A DNA stretch of 64,000 bases from Iodobacter fluviatilis (lineage in GTDB: Bacteria > Pseudomonadota > Gammaproteobacteria > Burkholderiales > Chitinibacteraceae). Made by a program: the position numbers and the translations under genes. The first letter of the stretch is position 1; each line of letters begins with the position of its first letter. Of this stretch, positions 57,675 to 64,000 are shown in pieces. Location of the stretch: NCBI RefSeq assembly GCF_900451195.1, contig NZ_UGHR01000001.1, positions 1,674,001 to 1,738,000 of the forward strand, read 5' to 3'. The notes beneath the pieces are model-generated. The model did no database searches. It saw only the letters and a list, made by a program, of their open reading frames with translations, and was not told the origin of the DNA.

Positions 57675-59372
57675 TCACACATTGTGACGATGCGTTTTTT
57701 CGCTGTTTTCTTGATGATCTGCATGTGTTTTTTTGAGAAAATGATCTGCTCGCTGCCAGGCACTTTGCAGATCGGGCAATAAAAATTCTGCACCTAAGTG
57801 CTGATAAAACCCGGATCTGTGAATCAGTGAATGAGGCTGAATGCCCGCGCCGCAAATCATCAGGCAAGCGCCCTGATGGTGTAATTGCTGCTGCAGTGTT
57901 TCTAAGGCCTCAAGCCCCGTGGTGTCCATATTTAAGAGTGAAGATAAGTCTAAAATCAGCAGGTCGGGCTGGATTTTATGTGGATCGAGTAAGCTTTCTA
58001 TTTTGGCAATCGATCCAAAAAATAAGGAGCCATGAATACTCCATGCTTCAATTTGGTCTGCCTTGCCTTGCAAATATTCGGGTAGTTCCACTTTTTTTAA
58101 GTGAGTCAGGCTGGATACTCGGGTAATAAAGAAAACACAGGCAAGCAGTAAGCCAACTTCCATTGCTACAGTTAAATCTACGACCACGGTGAGAATAAAA
58201 GTAGAAAGTAAAATGGTGCGGTAATTGCCGGTGAAATGTTGCAAACGCCGGAACTCGGCCCATTCCCCCATATTCCAAGCCACATAGAGCAATACAGCAG
58301 CGAGCGTGGAAAGTGGAATCAGCTTGGCAAATGGCGCAGCAATGGCCATGATCAGCAAAATAGATAAGGCATGCACCATGCCCGAAACAGGGCTACAGGC
58401 CCCGCTGTTAATATTGGTGACGGTACGGGCGATTGTGCCGGTGGCGCAAAACCCGCCAAATAAGGGCGAAACAAAATTGGCAATGCCCTGCGCCATCAGC
58501 TCCTGATTGGGGTCGTGGCGGTCATTGATCAGGCCATCAGCGATGCGCGCGCAAAGTAATGATTCAATTGCGCCAAGTACGGCAATAGTCAGGGCGGGCT
58601 GAATAATAGCGGCAAGGGAGTGCCAGGTGAATTGAGGAAAAGCGGGAGAGGAGAGCTGCGATGGAATATCGCCAAAGCGGCTGCCTATGGTGGCCACATT
58701 CAGCTCCGGCCATTGAGAAAGTAAAGTCCCTGCTAAAAGGGCAATCATACTGCCAGGAATTTGCTTTAAACCCGCAGGTAAATGCCTGGCTATTTTGGGC
58801 CAGACAATCAGAATGGCCAGCGAAAATACGCCAATACTTAGTGTGGCCAAATGAATATGAGGCAGGGCCAGCCCAATTGCTTTGGTTTTTGAAAAAAATT
58901 CAGCAGGAAGATGGTCAATATTTAAACCAAAAAAATCATTAAGCTGAGATAAAGCAATTAAGGCCGCAATTCCATTGGTAAAGCCAATCACAATTGAAAC
59001 GGGAATATGGCGTACTAATGCCCCAAGGCCGAGCAGGCCAAGTAAAAACATAAATACACCCGCCAGCATGGTCGCTAAAAGCAAATTACCTAAGCCATAC
59101 TGCTGAACAATAGCGTAAACCACTACAATAAATGCCCCAGCGGGCCCACCTATTTGTACTTTTGATCCACCCAAAAGTGAAATCAGAAAGCCCGCAATAA
59201 TGGCGGTGGTCAGCCCGGCTGCGGGAGTTAGCCCACTGGCGATAGCAAAGGCCATAGCAAGGGGAAGCGCTACAATGCCCACGCTCATTCCAGCCGTGAT
59301 ATCGGCCAACAGCTGGCTTTTACTATAATTGTGGAGGATATCTAGGGAGCGGGGGCGAAAGCGGGTAAGCAT
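57675..59372 (-). CDS. SulP-family anion transporter with STAS domain
   Basis: 565 residues. About 11-14 membrane helices. Family motifs: GIVALPLAMAFAIASGL (~33-49) and IGGPAGAFIVVV (~73-84), with a STAS domain (~445-550) containing LLILDLSSLLNMDTTGLEAL. SulP proteins carry sulfate, bicarbonate or dicarboxylates; the substrate cannot be told here, and no carbonic anhydrase or cys gene lies nearby. No ribosome site stands out. Confidence 0.9.
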   Translation of the reverse strand: MLTRFRPRSLDILHNYSKSQLLADITAGMSVGIVALPLAMAFAIASGLTPAAGLTTAIIAGFLISLLGGSKVQIGGPAGAFIVVVYAIVQQYGLGNLLLATMLAGVFMFLLGLLGLGALVRHIPVSIVIGFTNGIAALIALSQLNDFFGLNIDHLPAEFFSKTKAIGLALPHIHLATLSIGVFSLAILIVWPKIARHLPAGLKQIPGSMIALLAGTLLSQWPELNVATIGSRFGDIPSQLSSPAFPQFTWHSLAAIIQPALTIAVLGAIESLLCARIADGLINDRHDPNQELMAQGIANFVSPLFGGFCATGTIARTVTNINSGACSPVSGMVHALSILLIMAIAAPFAKLIPLSTLAAVLLYVAWNMGEWAEFRRLQHFTGNYRTILLSTFILTVVVDLTVAMEVGLLLACVFFITRVSSLTHLKKVELPEYLQGKADQIEAWSIHGSLFFGSIAKIESLLDPHKIQPDLLILDLSSLLNMDTTGLEALETLQQQLHHQGACLMICGAGIQPHSLIHRSGFYQHLGAEFLLPDLQSAWQRADHFLKKTHADHQENSEKTHRHNV

Positions 59373-59472
59373 GATTGAGCCAAGTAAAAGGCAGAGTTTA
59401 ATTATGGCGCACTCTTTTGAATCTGTATAAGTATCAAGTAAGTTGTTGCTGTTTTGGCCTTAGCATACAGCT

Positions 59473-60987
59473 TCAACGGCTGGCAAAATATGCACTGCTT
59501 AATGCGCATTGCACTTGATTTCTGCCTGCTGCTTTTGCTGCGTACATGGCTTGATCAGCACGGTTCAGCAGGCAATCTAGGCTGGGGTCGGTGTCTTCCA
59601 GCATAGCCACACCAATGCTGATGGTGATACGGATATTTTTGTTTTCAAATTCAATTTGCGCTTGCTCTTCTACTGCCAGCCTTAATTTATTACCTGCGAG
59701 CATAGCCTCTGCCTGTGTGGTGCCAGGCAAGAGCAAGACAAATTCTTCGCCTCCCCAGCGGGCAAAGCTGTCTGTGGCGCGTAATTCTGTGGTGCATATT
59801 CGGCATAATTCTTTCAGTATTAAATCCCCGGCTAAATGGCCGTGATGATCATTTACATTTTTAAAGTGATCAATATCAATTAATAAAATAGACAGGGGTT
59901 GCTGGTAGCGGCGGGCATAGGTTATGGCTTCATCGCAGCGGCGCTGCCATTCTCTTCGGTTGGCTACACCCGTTAGCTCGTCTGTGGTGACTAATTCTTC
60001 GAGGCGCAAATTGGCTGCGGCTAATGCTTCCGTTCTGCTTGCCACTTCAGATTCAAGTTGCATTTGGCTTCGGCTGAGCAGCTCTTGTAAAAGAGCCAGA
60101 TAGTGCAGTGTCAGCCCGAGGGGAAAAAGAAAAAGCTGTAAATTAATGAAAGTAATCATTAAATTATTGTGGAGGAAAGGCCCTGTCTGAAAGACCGTTC
60201 CAATGGCCGATAGGGTAAATACAATAAATAAAGCGATCGATGTTCCAGCTAGCTTGAAATGAATGGCAATTAATAATAAAACCGGCAAAACCAGCATCAT
60301 TAAATAATTGTGTACCATAAATCCAAGGCCAACAATCAGTAAAATGGTGGCGAAGTAGGGTGATGCAGGGCGGATTATATTTCTTAACGCACCTGATTTC
60401 CATGAGGCATATATAGGGGTAATGACAAAAATACCCGCAGTATCGCCAAGAATCAGTAATAACATTTGTTGAAGATTAGAAAATAAGCCGTTGTAGGGGA
60501 TTGTATTGCTGCAGCTCAACAGTAAATGCCAAAGTGTCATGCTGATCAGTGCAGGCATAAAACAGATTTTTTGCCAGAAATAAGGAAGATCTCCGGGGGT
60601 TTGTAATGGCGGGTGATGATTCTTTTCAATAAAAGCTTTCCATGCATTGGCGGCCATTACGGCTTGCCAAGTATCAATGGCTGCGGGGATAAGACCTAAA
60701 ATAATAGATAGGGGCAATGCATGATTCATGCCCGCATGGCTCAAAAAAACATAATAGGTGGGGGTGTTCAGGATGGCGCTGCCGGCTAAAACAAAAGGAA
60801 TTCCCGTTTTGCCAAGCTCCAGTATCAGAACCAGCCCACAGCCCGCAGCAAACCAAATAACGGCAAAGTTTTCTGAGGGCAGCATGGCAAATTGAATACT
60901 CAGAAAGCCAATGCCCAGATAAAGGACCAGCAGCAAGAAGGCCTTGGCGGCCTTAGGGGATGTCAGAAATGTAAGTGCTTGCTTCAT
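59473..60987 (-). CDS. MASE1-GGDEF diguanylate cyclase
   Basis: 504 residues. An N-terminal MASE1 multi-helix membrane sensor (~15-310; PSENFAVIWFAAGCGLVLIL is typical), a short coiled coil (~315-340) and a GGDEF domain with active GGEEF at ~412-416. An RxxD inhibitory site (RATD) is placed five residues before it. It should produce cyclic di-GMP at the membrane. It is the second active cyclase in the window; no phosphodiesterase is present here. Confidence 0.92.
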   Translation of the reverse strand: MKQALTFLTSPKAAKAFLLLVLYLGIGFLSIQFAMLPSENFAVIWFAAGCGLVLILELGKTGIPFVLAGSAILNTPTYYVFLSHAGMNHALPLSIILGLIPAAIDTWQAVMAANAWKAFIEKNHHPPLQTPGDLPYFWQKICFMPALISMTLWHLLLSCSNTIPYNGLFSNLQQMLLLILGDTAGIFVITPIYASWKSGALRNIIRPASPYFATILLIVGLGFMVHNYLMMLVLPVLLLIAIHFKLAGTSIALFIVFTLSAIGTVFQTGPFLHNNLMITFINLQLFLFPLGLTLHYLALLQELLSRSQMQLESEVASRTEALAAANLRLEELVTTDELTGVANRREWQRRCDEAITYARRYQQPLSILLIDIDHFKNVNDHHGHLAGDLILKELCRICTTELRATDSFARWGGEEFVLLLPGTTQAEAMLAGNKLRLAVEEQAQIEFENKNIRITISIGVAMLEDTDPSLDCLLNRADQAMYAAKAAGRNQVQCALSSAYFASR

Positions 60988-61142
60988 TACATTTTTTTGG
61001 GAATTCGATCATTAAGCTTATCTTATTATTTTGATAATTGTTGAGTATTTGATTACGGAAGTACCATTTTCTGACGAGTTATTGGAATATAAAACAGGCT
61101 TGTTTTGAAAGGAAGATGCTTACTGATGGTTTTGCACGGCAA

Positions 61143-61173
61143 TAAAATAACGGCATTCCGAAGAATGCCGTTA
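61143..61173 (-). terminator. Rho-independent terminator after clpB
   Basis: On the minus strand a 10-bp perfect stem AACGGCATTC / GAATGCCGTT with loop TTCG (a stable tetraloop), then ATTTTATT. Confidence 0.85.
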
Positions 61174-61185
61174 AGTGCTGCAGAT

Positions 61186-63767
61186 TTAATGAGATTGCTT
61201 AAAGCAAAGCGTTTCATTGTCGGCATCAATCGTGAGCAGATGGCCTGCGCTGACTTTACCTTCTAGGATTGCTTTGGAAAGTGGATTTTCAATCTCAGTT
61301 TGAATGGCGCGTTTTAAAGGCCTTGCCCCATAAACCGGATCAAACCCTGCTGCAGCTACCAAATCAAGCGCAGCATCCGTCACGCTGAGCTCAATTTCCA
61401 TATGGGCTAAGCGGTTTTGCAAGCGATTGAGTTGAATGCGTGCAATATTTCTGATCGCGGCCTGATCCAGCGAATGAAACACCACCATTTCATCAATCCG
61501 GTTCACAAATTCAGGTCGGAAATGGCCCTGTACTTCGGCAAGTACCGCCATTTTGATCAGCGGATAATCCATGCCTGCCATGGCCTGAATTTGCTGGCTG
61601 CCCAGATTACTGGTCATGACGATAACGGTATTTCTAAAATCCACCGTGCGCCCTTGTCCATCGGTCAAACGCCCATCGTCCAGTACCTGCAGCAGGATAT
61701 TAAACACATCGGGATGCGCTTTTTCGACTTCGTCGAGCAAAATGACGCTATAAGGTTTGCGGCGCACCGCTTCGGTTAAGTAGCCGCCTTCCTCATAGCC
61801 CACATAGCCCGGAGGCGCACCCACTAAGCGGGATACGCTGTGTTTTTCCATAAATTCGCTCATATCAAGGCGAATAAGATGATCGGGCGAATCAAATAAA
61901 AATTCTGCCAGCGCCTTGGTTAGCTCAGTTTTACCCACGCCGGTGGGGCCGAGGAATAAAAAGCTGCCGTAAGGGCGGTTAGGGTCGGCAAGCCCTGCGC
62001 GGGAGCGGCGGATCGCATCGGACACCAAACGAACGGCCTCGGATTGCCCGACCACTTTTTGCTGCAGGGCGTTTTCCATGGCTAGCAGTTTGGCCCGTTC
62101 GCCTTGCAACATGCGGCTAACGGGAATCCCGTGGCACGGCTAACCACCTCGGCAATTTCTTCTGCCCCGACTTGAGTACGCAGCAGTTTTAATTTTCCGC
62201 CGGTGGCCTCGGACGCTTCAGCGGCTTTGAGTTTGGCTTCCAGCTGTGGCAACTGGCCATATTGCAATTCGCTGGCTTTGTCCCACTCGCCACGGCGCTG
62301 GGCGGCGTCCATGGCGGTTTTAACCCGCTCGATTTCTTCCCGTATCGCCTGACTGCCCAGTACGCTGGCTTTTTCTGCTTTCCAGATTTCTTCTAAGTCT
62401 GAATATTCTTTCTCTAGTCGTGCGCTTTCTTCTTCGATCAGGGCGAGGCGTTTTTTAGAAGCCTCGTCTTTTTCGCGTTTTACCGCTTCACGCTCGATTT
62501 TGAGCTGAATAATGCGCCGGTCCAGCTTATCCATGACTTCTGGTTTGGAATCGATCTCCATTTTGATGCGGGCCGCGGCTTCGTCGATCAAGTCGATGGC
62601 TTTATCGGGCAGGAAGCGGTCGGTGATATAGCGGTGGCTCAGCTCGGCGGCGGCCACAATCGCCGGGTCGGTGATTTCTACGCCGTGGTGGATTTCGTAT
62701 TTTTCCTGTAAGCCGCGCAGAATGGCGATGGTGGCCTCAACGCTGGGCTCACCCACCAGCACTTTCTGGAAGCGGCGCTCCAGCGCTGGGTCTTTTTCCA
62801 CGTATTTGCGGTATTCATCCAGCGTGGTGGCGCCAATGCAGTGTAGCTCGCCCCGCGCCAGCGCCGGTTTGAGCATATTGCCTGCATCCATCGAGCCCTC
62901 GGTTTTACCCGCGCCCACCAAGGTGTGCAGCTCGTCGATAAAGATAATGGTGTTGCCTTCGTCTTTGGCCAGCTCGTTCAATACCGCTTTCAGGCGCTCT
63001 TCAAATTCGCCACGGTATTTAGTGCCTGCCAGCAAAGACGCCAGATCGAGCACCAAAACGCGCTTGGATTTGAGCGATTCAGGCACTTCGCCATTGACGA
63101 TGCGCTGAGCCAGGCCTTCCACAATCGCAGTTTTACCTACGCCTGGCTCGCCAATGAGTACGGGGTTATTTTTGGTGCGGCGCTGCAATACCTGCATGGC
63201 GCGGCGGATTTCATCGTCGCGGCCAATCACCGGGTCTAGCTTGCCGGCTTTGGCGCGCTCGGTCAGATCTAGGCAATATTTATCCAGCGCCTCACGGTTT
63301 TGATCCGCATCTGAGCTGTCCACGCTTTGCCCGCCGCGTACGGCATCAATCGCTGCGGCGATGGCTTCTTTTTTAGCCCCGTTTTCTTTCAGTAAACGGC
63401 CGGTTTCGCCTTTGTCTGCGCTTAAAGCGAGTAAGAATAAGTCGCTGGAAATAAACTGATCATTGCGTTTAAGCGCGGCTTTATCTGTCAGATTAAGTAA
63501 ATTGCTCAGTTCTTTAGAGACGGTGATTTCGCCATCGCCACCGCTGACTTTAGGTAGGCGATCAATCGCGGCAGCGAGTGCCGTTTTGAGCGGATTCACA
63601 TTCACCCCCGCACGGGCCAGCAGGGCAGAAGTGCCGGAATCCACGTCGGTCAGCAGTGCAGCCAGCACATGCTGTGGCTCAATATAGGGATTGTCGTTGG
63701 CATTGGCGTTGCTTTGCGCGTCGCCTATGGCTTGCTGAAATTTTGTGGTCAGTTTATCGAAACGCAT
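61186..63767 (-). pseudogene. clpB: ClpB disaggregase gene interrupted by a one-base frameshift
   Basis: Starts [18 protein letters not shown] with GGAGG upstream. N domain, D1 ATPase ([22 protein letters not shown]), middle coiled coil (~400-525) and D2 ATPase ([12 protein letters not shown]) are all readable. At ~62128 one base is missing in a run of C, where [12 protein letters not shown] is expected; the N-terminal frame then ends 17 codons later and the D2 frame opens. Restoring one base gives 860 residues, the normal length. Both halves look otherwise undecayed, so a sequencing error, recent mutation or phase-variable tract are all possible. ClpB rescues aggregated protein with DnaK. 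Confidence 0.88.
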
Positions 63768-63799
63768 TCCGCACACCTCCAAAGTTTGTTCTTACGTTA

Positions 63800-63829
63800 T
63801 ACATGGGGGCGTGGCAGGGCGAGATCAAG
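63800..63829 (-). promoter_or_regulatory. Sigma-32 heat-shock promoter of clpB
   Basis: On the minus strand CTTGAT, 14 nt, then CCCCCATGTA. This fits CTTGAA-N(12-15)-CCCCATNT closely. It is about 33 nt before the clpB start. The gene is a classic RpoH target. Confidence 0.82.
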
Positions 63830-63914
63830 TGAGGGGGGATGTGAGTTTTTATATGCGGGAAAGAATCGATGGCTACTGTGATAGGCCAACTGGCCTACCT
63901 CAGTAAAATTAATG

Positions 63915-64000
63915 TTTCAAGTAAGACCTTCAACCACAGAAGCCACTGCGAGCACCGCGCTTTACAGAGAAAATCCATTAAGAAACTTAGGTTTTCTCTG
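63915..64000. repeat. Dispersed palindromic repeat, copy E (cut by the window end)
   Basis: TTCAAGTAAGACCTTCAACC then ACAGAAG..., ACAGAGAAAATCC and the start of the right arm GGTTTTCTCTG. Same core as copies B-D. It lies upstream of clpB. Confidence 0.75.

Noticed and set aside
57578..57793. 71-codon frame overlapping the 3' end of the SulP gene
   Set aside because: It mostly overlaps the STAS-domain coding sequence in another frame and has no start signal.

Overview
This window looks like a chromosomal segment of a betaproteobacterium of the order Neisseriales, most like the Chromobacteriaceae (Iodobacter/Chromobacterium type). That placement is inferred from gene content: a rod/hook flagellar cluster with sigma-54 and sigma-28 promoter motifs, an argF gene divergent from a DUF3579 gene, a cysteine-free type-B L31 next to rho, and small DUF2788 and DUF3149 membrane proteins. 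No rRNA, tRNA, CRISPR array or intact mobile element was seen.

Layout. 0-3.3 kb: a DUF3304 protein and a Tle1-type (DUF2235) lipase, which read as an orphan type VI secretion effector/immunity pair. 3.3-14.6 kb: flgBCDEFGHIJKL in order, with promoter-like motifs before flgB and flgJ (sigma-54) and flgK (sigma-28). 14.7-20 kb: radA, trxA, rho, rpmE and an ArnT-like membrane glycosyltransferase. 20-26.2 kb, minus strand: DUF3149, a PDC-PAS-GGDEF diguanylate cyclase, yajQ, ppnP, DUF2788, argG, a LeuE-like exporter and argF. 26.4-28 kb: DUF3579 and a FabG-like reductase. 28-31 kb, minus strand: csoR-copZ-copA copper detoxification with a CsoR-type operator before copA.

31-39.3 kb is the most accessory-looking stretch. 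It holds a decayed copy and an intact copy of a secreted, possibly glycosidase-like protein, a GNAT acetyltransferase, a broken REP-associated transposase with a REP-like hairpin, an Ada/AlkA repair fusion, a PEP-mutase-family enzyme, a ClbS/DfsB-like protein, and an outer-membrane protein built from three glycine-rich repeats. 39.4-50.2 kb: metG, a 1505-residue hybrid sensor kinase, a CoA-type Nudix hydrolase, an IS3/cysteine-desulfurase relic, a minimal secreted zinc peptidase, a Sel1-like exported protein and an orphan sugar-type binding protein. 50.3-55.4 kb: gcvT-gcvH-gcvP on the minus strand behind a tandem glycine riboswitch. 55.5-61 kb, minus strand: a BetT-like choline transporter, a SulP anion transporter and a MASE1-GGDEF cyclase. 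61.2-63.8 kb: clpB with a sigma-32-type promoter, interrupted by a one-base frameshift.

A recurrent theme is a family of long imperfect palindromes (five copies, one cut by the window end). All are intergenic, and two lie inside the gcv cluster. The most useful leads are this repeat family, the clpB frameshift, the threefold-repeat outer-membrane protein, the duplicated and decayed secreted protein, and a plus-strand terminator with no matching gene upstream of DUF3579.
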